Positions 8,096 to 17,769 of a stretch of 64,000 bases of DNA are shown in pieces; within the stretch, counting starts at the first letter, position 1, and every line of letters begins with the position of its first letter. The position numbers and the translations under genes were made by a program. The notes beneath the pieces were generated by a model. The model searched no databases and was not told the origin of the DNA. It was given only the letters and a program-made list of their open reading frames with translations. This stretch comes from Gelidibacter mesophilus DSM 14095 (GTDB lineage Bacteria; Bacteroidota; Bacteroidia; Flavobacteriales; Flavobacteriaceae), in the NCBI RefSeq assembly GCF_000423005.1, contig NZ_AUHD01000011.1:62001-126000 (forward strand). Reading direction: 5' to 3'.

Positions 8096-8410
8096 ATGGT
8101 CAAAGAATTAGAACAAGATAATTTAGGACAATTAGTGTCAGATAATGAGACTGTAATTGTTCAATATTCAGCAAGTTGGTGTGGTAATTGTAGAATTATG
8201 AAACCAAAATTTAAGAAACTTGCAACAGAAAATGAAAACATGACCTTTGTTATGGCTGATGCTGAAAAGTTTCCGGAATCTAGAAAACTAGCAACTGTAG
8301 ATAACTTACCTACATTTGCCATCTTCAAGAATGGTGCTTTTGTAGATCAGGTTCAGACTAACAAATTTGAAATTTTAAAAGATTTAGTCAATGAAGTTAC
8401 CAGTAATTAA
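8096..8410 (+). CDS. Thioredoxin-family protein
   Basis: A 104-residue single thioredoxin domain with active site SWCGNCR (CxxC with a Gly-Asn middle instead of Gly-Pro) at about residues 30-36 and the cis-Pro loop NLPTFAIF at about residue 75. No signal peptide, so it is cytoplasmic. ATG 8096 is preferred over an upstream TTG at 8060, which lies inside the terminator hairpin. The gene overlaps the next small ORF by 20 bases, so the two are translated together. The likely role is reduction of the preceding peroxiredoxin or of a related thiol enzyme. Confidence 0.88.
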   Translation: MVKELEQDNLGQLVSDNETVIVQYSASWCGNCRIMKPKFKKLATENENMTFVMADAEKFPESRKLATVDNLPTFAIFKNGAFVDQVQTNKFEILKDLVNEVTSN

Positions 8411-8648
8411 ACATCTCACCCAATTTATTGAGGATAATGATGAGGATTTTGTGATCGAAACCATTGAAACATTGGAAAACCTTACCGAGGTATCTTCCTT
8501 AAAAGACGAAGAGCTTGACGTTATTGGAGAATTAATCTCTAATATGTACGGTGCGTTGGAAGTACAGAAATTGGTTAAAGAAGGGGCGCCTAAAAAAGAA
8601 GCGCTAAATACTTTTATGTCCCGTGTATTGGGTTCTATAGATAAATAA
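8391..8648 (+). CDS. Small conserved acidic protein (DUF6952-like)
   Basis: An 85-residue soluble, mostly helical, acidic protein without signal peptide or Cys. It overlaps the end of the thioredoxin gene by 20 bases. I recall a protein of this type following a thioredoxin in other Flavobacteriia under the name DUF6952, but that name is from memory. The coupling suggests that it works with the thioredoxin or peroxiredoxin. Function unknown. Confidence 0.7.
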   Translation: MKLPVIKHLTQFIEDNDEDFVIETIETLENLTEVSSLKDEELDVIGELISNMYGALEVQKLVKEGAPKKEALNTFMSRVLGSIDK

Positions 8649-8708
8649 TATTAGTCTATCAAAAAAACCATTTCAAATAAATGGATCTTTATACCTAATT
8701 TTTAAGTA

Positions 8709-8746
8709 AAACCCGTTAAATACGTAATTTAACGGGTTTATTTTTA
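8709..8746. terminator. Strong bidirectional terminator between convergent genes
   Basis: Perfect 13-base arms (AAACCCGTTAAAT at 8709-8721 and ATTTAACGGGTTT at 8727-8739) around ACGTA, followed by ATTTTTAG on the plus strand and A/T runs on the other side. It serves the thioredoxin pair (plus) and the fasciclin gene (minus). Confidence 0.85.
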
Positions 8747-8762
8747 GAATAGAACTACTATT

Positions 8763-9347
8763 CTATTTGGCCATTCCAGGTAAGAGTACGGCATCAATAA
8801 CGTGAATTACGCCATTAGATTGGTTCACATCTGCAATAGTTATTTTTGCTGAATTTCCGTTCTCGTCAGTGATATAGACCTGCTTTCCTTTGGCCCAAGC
8901 GGTTAATGTACCACCAGCCACTGTTTCAATTTTTGCTTTGCCATCAGCTTCCTTAATTAATTTAGCGATATCCTTGGCGTTCCATTTTCCTGCAACAACG
9001 TGATATTTTAAAATTGATTGCAATTTCGCTTTATTTTCAGGCATTAGTAAGGTTTCAACAGTGCCTTTTGGTAAAGCTTTAAAAGCAGCATTGGTAGGAG
9101 CAAATACTATAAATGGGCCTTCACTGGAGAGCACTTCTACTAAATCGGCAGCTTTAACTGCAGCGACCAGAGTCGTATGATCTTTAGAATTTACGGCATT
9201 TTCTACAATGTTTTTTGTTGGATACATTTCAGCACCACCTACCATTTTTGTTTCCTGCTTCATCAATTTCTCCTGAGCAATGACAGATTGGCCAATAAAA
9301 ATTGAACCTAATACTAATGCGATACTGAATAATTTTGTCGTTTTCAT
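8763..9347 (-). CDS. Secreted fasciclin (FAS1) domain protein
   Basis: A 194-residue exported protein. A Sec signal peptide (MKTTKLFSIALVLGSIFIG, cleavage probably after VIAQ) is followed by one FAS1 domain over about residues 47-192. The FAS1 H1 and H2 motifs are visible (FIVFAPTNAAFKALP and the terminal GVIHVIDAVLLP). FAS1 domains mediate adhesion; in Bacteroidota small single-domain versions are common surface or periplasmic proteins of unknown ligand. It stands alone between terminators. Confidence 0.9.
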   Translation of the reverse strand: MKTTKLFSIALVLGSIFIGQSVIAQEKLMKQETKMVGGAEMYPTKNIVENAVNSKDHTTLVAAVKAADLVEVLSSEGPFIVFAPTNAAFKALPKGTVETLLMPENKAKLQSILKYHVVAGKWNAKDIAKLIKEADGKAKIETVAGGTLTAWAKGKQVYITDENGNSAKITIADVNQSNGVIHVIDAVLLPGMAK

Positions 9348-9520
9348 AATGTTGATTTTTTAAATTGAATAGTTATATTTTTCATTCAGCTTATCTACGT
9401 TGTTTTATGAAAGTCGGTTTTATTAATTTTATTTTTGGACCAATTGATTCAAATTTTCCATTTTAAATAGATAGCTTTATAAAGCTATTTTTTGTATCTT
9501 AATTAGTCATATTTGAAATT

Positions 9521-9757
9521 ATGTTAGACACTGATTATGTAAAAGTTTTTTCAGGAAGTTTCATTATTGTTCAATTGGTGGTGGATCGGTTGGAAAGTGT
9601 AGGCATAAATGCCATTATTAAAGATGAGTCTGAATTAGGAAGATTGGCAGGATTTGCATCTTCAATACAAGGACTGCAAGAACTTTATGTATCTAAGGAA
9701 GAGCTCGATCACGCTATTCCAATTATAGCAGCGGTAAAATCTGAATTGGAAGCATAA
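9521..9757 (+). CDS. DUF2007 small protein (putative signal-transducing)
   Basis: A 78-residue protein with the DUF2007 pattern: an N-terminal beta strand (YVKVFSGSF), a helix (VQLVVDRLESVGINAII), then a strand with ELYVSKEELDHAIPII. Related domains are ferredoxin-like and PII-like in appearance, and their role is unknown. Monocistronic, with its own terminator directly after the stop. Confidence 0.75.
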   Translation: MLDTDYVKVFSGSFIIVQLVVDRLESVGINAIIKDESELGRLAGFASSIQGLQELYVSKEELDHAIPIIAAVKSELEA

Positions 9758-9762
9758 AAAAA

Positions 9763-9786
9763 CCCTGAATCTCTTCAGGGCTTTAC
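9763..9786. terminator. Terminator after the DUF2007 gene
   Basis: CCCTGAA (9763-9769) pairs with TTCAGGG (9774-9780) around TCTC, with an A run before and CTTTACT after. It lies between convergent genes and may serve both. Confidence 0.65.
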
Positions 9787-9805
9787 TATGGTTTTAAGAA
9801 TAAAA

Positions 9806-11500
<1,695 letters not shown>

Positions 11501-11671
11501 TTAAACACTCTTATTGCTGAACCAATTTAATTGAAATATCAGTCTTTATCGATGATATAAGGATTTCATCTTGTTGCGGAAGGAAACATTTAACAGCGCC
11601 TTAACAGCTTGATGCACAAACTATATTTATTTTTGTTTATAATCCAACCAGCTCCAATAACCCTTATGTTT

Positions 11672-13099
11672 ATGAGAATCTACATTATATCATTAATGCT
11701 TTTGTCAACGCTTTTCAGTTGCAAAAAAAATGCTAATGAAGTTGATAGATTTGCTTATTTTGGAGGCGAAATTATTAATCCCACTAATGATTACGTTTTA
11801 TTGTTCTCGCCTAATTCACAGGCAGAAAACTCTGACACTCTTTTCCTCAATCACAACAATCGTTTTTTTACCAAATTAGATCCTTTAAAATCAGGGTTGT
11901 TTACTTTTATTCATGGGGGACAGTATCAAATGGTTCTTTTAGAGCCAAAGGACAGTGTCATGTTAAGATTGAATACTATTGATTTTGATGAGTCTCTCGT
12001 TTTTACCGGAGAAGGTGCAAGAAAGAATAATTTTTTGATAAAGATTTTTCTTGAAAATGAGGCTGATCAAGCAAATTTCATCAATATCTCCCAATTCGAG
12101 CCAGAAAAATTTGAACATTATATTGATTCGTCAAGAGCTGAACGTTTAAATGGACTTGCTGAGTTTTCTAACCAAAGGCAACTTTCAGATATTTTCGATA
12201 AAGTAGCAGAAACCAGTATTAATTACAGTTACTATAGCTCCAAAGAGATGTATCCTTTTGCCTATTATGGGTATCGCAATTTAAAAGACTATAAGAATCT
12301 ACCTCCCCAATTTTATGATTATAGAAAGGACATTGATTATAACATTGGTTCGTTAGGTGATTTTTTTATTTATAATCGCTTTCTCTATTCTCACTTTAAC
12401 AATATGGCATTGAAAGAATTCTATGTAAATTCTCCCGAAGATGCTGTTTTCAATAGACATTCTGTGGTCTATAATTTAGAAAAATTAAGGTTAATGAATG
12501 AGCGTATCTCAAATGACACCATAAAAAATAAATTATTAAAAAATACCACTCGCGATTTCATATCGATGTGTGAAGATTCTACTGCCATAAAAGAAGTTAT
12601 TGCCTCCTATCTTGAAATGAGCAGTAGTACGGAAGATAAAAATTACATTGAAGGTCTTTATAGCGCTATAAAAAAACTTAAACCAGGTGAACTACTTCCT
12701 GATCTGGATTTGGTTAATTATAACAATGAGCAGCATAGTTTCAGTGATTTGATCTCAAAGCCAACAGTTATATATTTTTGGTCGTCAAACTTAAAAATCC
12801 ATTATAAAAACAGTCATTATAAAATAAGGGATCTAAAGAAAAAATATCCAAATATTGATTTTATTGCAATCAATATCAATGACAATGACAAGAAATATTG
12901 GAAAAGAACTTTAGGCGAATTCAAATTCCCAATTGACAGCGAATATCAATTTAAAGATCCTGTTAGTGCCAAACAGACCCTAGTGCTTAATACGGTTTAC
13001 AAAATAATTGTGGTTGACAAGGAGATGCGTATTGAAGATTCCTACTACAATATGTTCCACAATAAATTTGAGGACAAATTGCAAGAATTGAACCAGTAA
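11672..13099 (+). CDS. Lipoprotein with a C-terminal thioredoxin-like domain lacking CxxC
   Basis: A 475-residue lipoprotein: signal MRIYIISLMLLSTLFSC with lipobox LFSC. A beta-rich N-terminal region (about 20-130) resembles the DUF4369-like domain of Bacteroidota TlpA proteins, a helical middle follows, and from about residue 340 there is an AhpC/TSA-type thioredoxin fold (GELLPDLDL, then TVIYFWSSN). The normal CxxC position reads SSNLK, so it cannot be a dithiol oxidoreductase. ATG 11672 is preferred because it begins right at the signal; upstream in-frame ATGs add a non-typical extension. Function unknown, probably a non-catalytic periplasmic relative of TlpA/ResA. Confidence 0.75.
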   Translation: MRIYIISLMLLSTLFSCKKNANEVDRFAYFGGEIINPTNDYVLLFSPNSQAENSDTLFLNHNNRFFTKLDPLKSGLFTFIHGGQYQMVLLEPKDSVMLRLNTIDFDESLVFTGEGARKNNFLIKIFLENEADQANFINISQFEPEKFEHYIDSSRAERLNGLAEFSNQRQLSDIFDKVAETSINYSYYSSKEMYPFAYYGYRNLKDYKNLPPQFYDYRKDIDYNIGSLGDFFIYNRFLYSHFNNMALKEFYVNSPEDAVFNRHSVVYNLEKLRLMNERISNDTIKNKLLKNTTRDFISMCEDSTAIKEVIASYLEMSSSTEDKNYIEGLYSAIKKLKPGELLPDLDLVNYNNEQHSFSDLISKPTVIYFWSSNLKIHYKNSHYKIRDLKKKYPNIDFIAININDNDKKYWKRTLGEFKFPIDSEYQFKDPVSAKQTLVLNTVYKIIVVDKEMRIEDSYYNMFHNKFEDKLQELNQ

Positions 13100-13245
13100 T
13101 TCTGTAAGGATTCAGTTTCCGAGATCAACGAAGCAAACTTTAGGCGCTTCGCTTTTGGGTTTTGGCTTTCGATCCTGCCCAAGAGACGGACTTAGTCGAA
13201 CCAACAAAATACAATGTGTTTCGGTAGTACCTTTCACTCATAGAA

Positions 13246-13274
13246 AAAGGCTTCATTATTGAAGCCTTTTTTAT
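13246..13274. terminator. Bidirectional terminator before the aldolase gene
   Basis: AAAGGCTTCA and TGAAGCCTTT form a 10-base stem with a short TTAT loop followed by TTTT. It lies between the convergent thioredoxin-fold lipoprotein and aldolase genes. The upstream bases 13100-13240 hold no gene. Confidence 0.8.
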
Positions 13275-13292
13275 GAACTAGGTTGCACAGCA

Positions 13293-13946
13293 TTAGTTTC
13301 CTTTTTTGAAGTCTGCTAAAAACTTCTCTAATCCGATATCCGTTAACGGATGGTTTAATAATCCGGTAATGGAGCTTAAAGGACCAGTCATGACATCTGC
13401 GCCTAATTTAGCACAGTCAATGACGTGCATGGTGTGACGTACAGATGCTGCTAAAATTTCTGTTTCAAATTCATAGTTATCATAGATCATTCTAATTTCG
13501 GCAATCAGGTTTAATCCATCTGTAGAGATATCATCCAAACGTCCAATGAAAGGAGATACATAAGTTGCTCCTGCTTTTGCAGCCAATAGAGCTTGTCCGG
13601 CAGAAAAGACTAAAGTCATATTCGTTTTAACACCTTTATCACTAAAATATTTACAAGCCTTGATGCCATCTTTTATCATCGGCAATTTGACCACAATTTG
13701 GTCGTGAAGTTCAGCCAATGCTTCTCCTTCCCTAACCATACCATCAAAATCTGTAGCAATCACTTCAGCACTTACATCACCGTCCACCAATTTGCAGATA
13801 TTGACATAATGCTTCATAATATTGTCAGTTCCAGTAATGCCTTCCTTAGCCATTAATGATGGATTAGTGGTGACACCATCTAAAATCCCCATGTCTTGGG
13901 CTTCCTTAATTTGCTCTAAATTAGCAGTATCAATAAAAAATTTCAT
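13293..13946 (-). CDS. Transaldolase / fructose-6-phosphate aldolase family protein
   Basis: Class I aldolase of the short transaldolase (TalC/FSA) subfamily, 217 residues, which fits the family length of 210-220. The N-terminus MKFFIDTANLEQIKEA and GVTTNPSL are family hallmarks, and the Schiff-base lysine is K87 in VVKLPM. The TNMTLVFSAGQALLAAKAGA and SPFIGRLDD segments complete the barrel. In Bacteroidota such genes are usually taken as the transaldolase of the pentose phosphate pathway; activity on free dihydroxyacetone (FSA) cannot be excluded. A good promoter box lies upstream. Confidence 0.92.
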   Translation of the reverse strand: MKFFIDTANLEQIKEAQDMGILDGVTTNPSLMAKEGITGTDNIMKHYVNICKLVDGDVSAEVIATDFDGMVREGEALAELHDQIVVKLPMIKDGIKACKYFSDKGVKTNMTLVFSAGQALLAAKAGATYVSPFIGRLDDISTDGLNLIAEIRMIYDNYEFETEILAASVRHTMHVIDCAKLGADVMTGPLSSITGLLNHPLTDIGLEKFLADFKKGN

Positions 13947-13984
13947 AAATAAAAGTATGTATATAAGTTGTGTTTAACGTAGCG

Positions 13985-13992
13985 CAAAGTTA
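13985..13992 (-). promoter_or_regulatory. Putative -7 promoter box of the transaldolase-like gene
   Basis: On the minus strand TAACTTTG fits TAnnTTTG, 39 bases before the ATG. The -33 element is not obvious. Confidence 0.4.
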
Positions 13993-14061
13993 CAATTAAT
14001 AACAAAGATGTTGTAGGAAATTTAATGAAAACATTTCAACACCCTACAGCTGTTTATGTTC

Positions 14062-14865
14062 TTATAATTTATAGTGCTTCATCAACATTTTTTCATAGAC
14101 TTTATCAGGCAAGATACGTTTTAAAACAATAGAAAATTTCTGCATAAATTCCCCTACTTTATAATGAATCTTTGGTTTTGGAGTATTTATGATTTTGAAG
14201 ATGGATTCTGCCATGATATGAGGGTCTTTACCCGCAGTCACATGCGCATTCATTAAATGTAAGGTATCGCCGTAGGTCTTCTTGTACGGTGAATTTTCTA
14301 GAATTGGTGCATGATAACGACCCGCAGCAATATTGGTGGCAAAATCACCTGGAGCAACATTGGTCATATGAATATTGAAGCCTTTTATTTCCATTCTGAA
14401 GGCTTCAGTGATCAATTCCAGAGCCCCTTTACTAGCGCTATAAACTCCCCTATATGGTAGACCCATATATCCTGCAATGGAAGTTATGTTGATAATGAGG
14501 CCCGAGTTTTGAACTCTCATTTGCGGTAAAACGGCTTTGATAACTCGTATAGGTCCGAAGAAGTTAGTTTCAAAGTTTCGTTGGATTTCAAGGTCAGGCG
14601 TTTCTTCAATAGGTCCGGTAATACCGGCGCCCGCATTGTTGATCAACACGTCCAGTCGCCCCTTTTCCTTTATGACGGTTGTAATGGCCGCTTTTATGGA
14701 TTCAGTATCAGAAACATCAAGTTTTACTAAATTGAATTGACTGCCGGTATACCGTTCGGGATTTCTACTTGTTCCGTAAACCGTGAATCCTTTATGCGTT
14801 AAAAATTCGCCAACAGATTTACCTATTCCTGAAGAACCTCCTGTGATCAATACAACTTTAGACAT
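14062..14865 (-). CDS. Classical short-chain dehydrogenase/reductase
   Basis: A 267-residue NAD(P)-dependent oxidoreductase. It has the cofactor motif TGGSSGIG (residues 8-15), the NNAGAG motif, a catalytic Ser in INITSIAGY and the YSASK catalytic pair (VYSASKGALE). The C-terminal end is basic (RILPDKVYEKMLMKHYKL), typical of SDRs that act on lipid or hydrophobic carbonyl substrates. The substrate cannot be told. It lies downstream of the SRP RNA gene on the same strand, separated by about 155 bases. Confidence 0.88.
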   Translation of the reverse strand: MSKVVLITGGSSGIGKSVGEFLTHKGFTVYGTSRNPERYTGSQFNLVKLDVSDTESIKAAITTVIKEKGRLDVLINNAGAGITGPIEETPDLEIQRNFETNFFGPIRVIKAVLPQMRVQNSGLIINITSIAGYMGLPYRGVYSASKGALELITEAFRMEIKGFNIHMTNVAPGDFATNIAAGRYHAPILENSPYKKTYGDTLHLMNAHVTAGKDPHIMAESIFKIINTPKPKIHYKVGEFMQKFSIVLKRILPDKVYEKMLMKHYKL

Positions 14866-15021
14866 TTGGAAATATAAATTATCAATGAAAAAACTAGAAA
14901 TGAATACTCCTTCAAAAATACAATATAAAGTTAAAAGGAGATTAAAAATTGAAACTGGAGTGGATGACGGGAATTCAAGAAAATATACTCTGAGATTTCT
15001 GCTTTTGCAAAAACAAAAAAA

Positions 15022-15115
15022 GGCAAGTTACCTACATCACACCGCTACGACCACTTACCTTTGCTGCGTTCCCGCCCTGGAGGATTCAGCAGGAGCTGGT
15101 TGTGTAGGACTTGCC
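15022..15115 (-). ncRNA. ffs: Signal recognition particle RNA, bacterial small type (4.5S-like)
   Basis: On the minus strand the terminal arms GGCAAGT and ACTTGCC pair, enclosing a long imperfect hairpin. Its apical part carries the conserved SRP Ffh-binding core (CCAGGGCGGGAACGCAGCAA), directly after CTGAATCCT. The size of about 94-100 nt fits the small bacterial SRP RNA without Alu domain. It binds Ffh and targets nascent membrane and exported proteins. A textbook promoter ends right before the predicted 5' end, which supports the boundaries. A plus-strand ORF across this region is a shadow. Confidence 0.93.
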
Positions 15116-15120
15116 AGCTG

Positions 15121-15150
15121 CAAAGATACAATCTTTTCGTACTTTTGCAA
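15121..15150 (-). promoter_or_regulatory. Promoter of the SRP RNA gene
   Basis: On the minus strand TTG (15150-15148), a 19-base spacer and TATCTTTG (15128-15121) match the Bacteroidota primary sigma consensus exactly. The predicted transcription start, about 5-6 bases downstream, coincides with the first paired bases of the SRP RNA. Confidence 0.75.
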
Positions 15151-15198
15151 TGATTTTTCAAACTGAATTTAATTAAATACCTTGCCTAAAAATATATC

Positions 15199-16239
15199 AT
15201 GTCTATGTCTTCTTTTAAACTTTTTATAATCACTGTTTTAAGTCTTTTATTATGGACTTGTGGTGACAATCCGAATGGTAAAAAAAGTAATTTTTCCATC
15301 ACAACGGATGCTAAAAACAACACAATTGCACTCGGGGAAACAATTAAATTATCTATTGAGAACCCAAAAAATAAAACTATCAACAGTATTAGCTACAAAA
15401 TTAATAAGTCAGAGATAGACGAAAATTTTAACGCCAAAGATATGCCGCTAGGTGTGCATACTATTACGGCAACCGTTACGTATGATGAAACTACGGAAGA
15501 AGCGCACACAAATTTGACCATCCTAAACAATGTCGCTCCCAAAATTTATAGTTATAAAATCTTGAATGAATATCCGCATGATATTACCTCCTATACTCAA
15601 GGTTTGGAGTTTTATGACGGATTTTTATATGAAAGTACTGGACAATACGGAGAATCAAAACTTAGAAAAGTAGATTATAAAACTGGCGAGGTTCTCAAAA
15701 ACACCAATTTGGGCAACCAATACTTTGGTGAAGGCTTGACCATTCTGAATAATAATATTTACCAACTCACTTGGAAAGAAAACATCGGTTTTGTATATAG
15801 TGTGGATACCTTCGAGAAAACCGGCAGTTTTAATTATGGAAAAAGCAAAGAAGGTTGGGGTTTGTGTAATGATGGAAAATCTATCTTCAAAACGGATGGT
15901 ACCAATAAAATATGGAAACTCAACCCAGACACATTAGTAGAGGAAGACTATATCCAAATTTATACTAACACTGGTAAGATTGACCGCTTAAATGAAATGG
16001 AATTTATTGACGGAAAAATTTACGCCAACATTTACCAACGGAATGGCGTTTTGATCATCAATCCTGAAAATGGTGCTGTTGAAGGCGTTATTGACTTCTC
16101 CCCGCTTCAAAAATTGGTCAAGCAGCATCCTGAATTGGATGTCTTAAATGGCATTGCCTATAATCCTGAAACCAAGACCATATTTGTTACCGGAAAAGAT
16201 TGGGACAAGTTGTTTGAAGTAGAGGTATTTGTGAAATAG
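15199..16239 (+). CDS. Glutaminyl-peptide cyclotransferase (plant/bacterial beta-propeller type), lipoprotein
   Basis: Converts N-terminal Gln of peptides to pyroglutamate with release of ammonia. A lipoprotein signal with lipobox LLWTC is followed by an Ig-like segment (about 30-110), then a five-bladed propeller of the papaya-type glutamine cyclotransferase family (from about 125): YTQGLEFYDGFLYESTGQYG, GWGLCNDGKSIFKTDGT and LNGIAYNPETKTIFVTGK are diagnostic. It is 346 residues long, normal for the Bacteroidota lipoprotein form. Likely located in the outer membrane or periplasm. It diverges from the SRP RNA gene. A 5-oxoprolinase operon elsewhere in the window could in principle use the pyroglutamate released from such peptides. 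Confidence 0.9.
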   Translation: MSMSSFKLFIITVLSLLLWTCGDNPNGKKSNFSITTDAKNNTIALGETIKLSIENPKNKTINSISYKINKSEIDENFNAKDMPLGVHTITATVTYDETTEEAHTNLTILNNVAPKIYSYKILNEYPHDITSYTQGLEFYDGFLYESTGQYGESKLRKVDYKTGEVLKNTNLGNQYFGEGLTILNNNIYQLTWKENIGFVYSVDTFEKTGSFNYGKSKEGWGLCNDGKSIFKTDGTNKIWKLNPDTLVEEDYIQIYTNTGKIDRLNEMEFIDGKIYANIYQRNGVLIINPENGAVEGVIDFSPLQKLVKQHPELDVLNGIAYNPETKTIFVTGKDWDKLFEVEVFVK

Positions 16240-16303
16240 AATCCTCATTTTGAGAGCTAGGGAAAATCCCTGAAATTTTCCAATAATAATTTAAATGTAA
16301 CCT

Positions 16304-16693
16304 ATGCAAACCTTCGAAATACACATCATTGTTGCCCAAGACGATCTGGATAATCTCAACCATGTTAATAATGTGCGCTATGTACAATGGGTACAGGATG
16401 TTGCAGAACAGCATTGGCATACAAAAGCAACAGATGACATGCTTTCAGAATATTTTTGGATTCTTTTAAAACATACTATTGAATATAAAAATCCGGCAGT
16501 ATTAGGAGATGTGCTTAAACTTAAAACCTTTATTATCGAATCTGGTGGCGTGAAATGCGTTCGTAAAGTTGAGATTTATAATAAAAATACAGAGAAACTT
16601 TTAGCGTCCTCAGAAACAAAATGGTGCCTCGTATCACAGCAAACCATGAAACCAGCGCGGATTACGGAAGAAATTAAAACCTTGTTTAGTTAA
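16304..16693 (+). CDS. Acyl-CoA thioesterase, 4HBT/YbgC-type hotdog
   Basis: A 129-residue single hotdog domain. The 4HBT motif around the catalytic Asp is replaced by the related pattern DDLDNLNHVNNVRYVQWVQD (residues 13-32), with a long central helix; QHWHTKATDD follows. Cytoplasmic, with no signal. Family members hydrolyse acyl-CoA or acyl-ACP thioesters. It starts 64 bases after the glutaminyl cyclase gene and may be in the same transcript. The substrate is unknown. Confidence 0.85.
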   Translation: MQTFEIHIIVAQDDLDNLNHVNNVRYVQWVQDVAEQHWHTKATDDMLSEYFWILLKHTIEYKNPAVLGDVLKLKTFIIESGGVKCVRKVEIYNKNTEKLLASSETKWCLVSQQTMKPARITEEIKTLFS

Positions 16694-16784
16694 ATTTAGA
16701 TTAAAACCATTGTTAAAGTCTCTTAAGAAGACACTTTTAAAAATTTAGATTGTCTTAATTGATGATAATCAATCTTCAAGCTTA

Positions 16785-17543
16785 GTGACTAAAATTACCA
16801 TCCTCTGCTGTTTCTGTTTGTTTTCATCAATTACGGTTTCTCAAAACCTCACAGGCATACTTTATGACTCCGAAGCTCCTGTTGCTGGGGCTCGCATAAT
16901 GAATATCACCTCAAAAAGTCTGACCTCTTCAGATGCTAGTGGGAATTTTGAAATCTATGCTAAAATTGACGACACCCTCATCTTTAGCTCACTGTTTCAT
17001 CATACAAAAGAACTCGTTATGACGCCATCACATTTTGAAGGAACACAGGTTTTTGAACTCACCAAATCAGTGAATGCATTAGACGAAGTTGAGCTTCATG
17101 GTGCCATTTCTTCCAAAGAGATGGATGCGGAAGAAGAGACCCAAAGAGTCAACAAACAATTTAAAACCGATATCGAAAAAAATCCGCATTTATACAGAAG
17201 GCCTAATACCAATAGTGGCCCGATTGACTTTATTGAAATTGGTAGACGGGTTGCAAAACTCTTTAAAAGTAAAACTGCCAAAGAGACGCAAATAGTGGAG
17301 ACTACTATTAAATCAGCAGATCTTGACACGCTGTTTAAAAGAGATGATTTTTTTAATGACAAATTTTTAGTGTTGAATTTGAGCATTACCAAAGATTACA
17401 AACACCTCTTTTTTGCTTATTGTGAAACGAAGAACATGTCATCGTTTCTTCTTCATCCGGACAAAAAAATCTACCTTATCGATAAATTTCTGGAGTATGC
17501 TGAGGAGTTTCGAGACATTCTACAGGAAAGCCAAAAGCAGTAA
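16785..17543 (+). CDS. Exported protein with an N-terminal carboxypeptidase-regulatory-like domain
   Basis: A 252-residue protein starting at GTG. A signal peptide (TKITILCCFCLFSSITVSQ) is followed by a CarboxypepD_reg-like Ig domain (about 22-100: LTGILYDSEAPVAGARIMNI and the later SVNALDEVELHG), the module also found at the N-terminus of TonB-dependent receptors. The remaining 150 residues are charged and helical with no known domain. Probably periplasmic. Conserved type in Flavobacteriia, function unknown. Confidence 0.75.
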   Translation: MTKITILCCFCLFSSITVSQNLTGILYDSEAPVAGARIMNITSKSLTSSDASGNFEIYAKIDDTLIFSSLFHHTKELVMTPSHFEGTQVFELTKSVNALDEVELHGAISSKEMDAEEETQRVNKQFKTDIEKNPHLYRRPNTNSGPIDFIEIGRRVAKLFKSKTAKETQIVETTIKSADLDTLFKRDDFFNDKFLVLNLSITKDYKHLFFAYCETKNMSSFLLHPDKKIYLIDKFLEYAEEFRDILQESQKQ

Positions 17544-17551
17544 ATCAAGAA

Positions 17552-17593
17552 CCTCGGGGGATATACCAGCATTGGCGGGCGAGCATACGAGGG
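17552..17593. repeat. Intergenic palindromic fragment (CCTCGG...CGAGG)
   Basis: GC-rich stretch in AT-rich surroundings whose ends CCTCG (17552) and CGAGG (17588) are complementary. It lies a few bases after the stop of the preceding gene and resembles the palindromes at 22859-22922. The rest of the gap to 17769 holds only a promoter box at 17736-17743. Confidence 0.4.
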
Positions 17594-17735
17594 GTACAGA
17601 TTCCAAAAGAAGTGAAATTCTAAATTTCAAAAAAAATAAAAAAAGAGATTCGAGACGTTAAACTTGAAAAAGGATAAAAGCCTATTGATAGGAATTAAAT
17701 AAGGGCTTCATACTAATTCATAATCTCAAAAGTCA

Positions 17736-17743
17736 TATTTTTG
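17736..17743 (+). promoter_or_regulatory. Putative -7 promoter box of the following lipoprotein gene
   Basis: TATTTTTG fits TAnnTTTG and is 27 bases before the ATG at 17770. Confidence 0.35.
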
Positions 17744-17769
17744 AAACTCAATATGAATAGATTGCACTA

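Noticed and set aside
14783-15166. Plus-strand ORF of 127 codons across the region before the glutaminyl cyclase gene
   Set aside because: It overlaps the SRP RNA and the start of the SDR gene on the other strand; composition is not protein-like.
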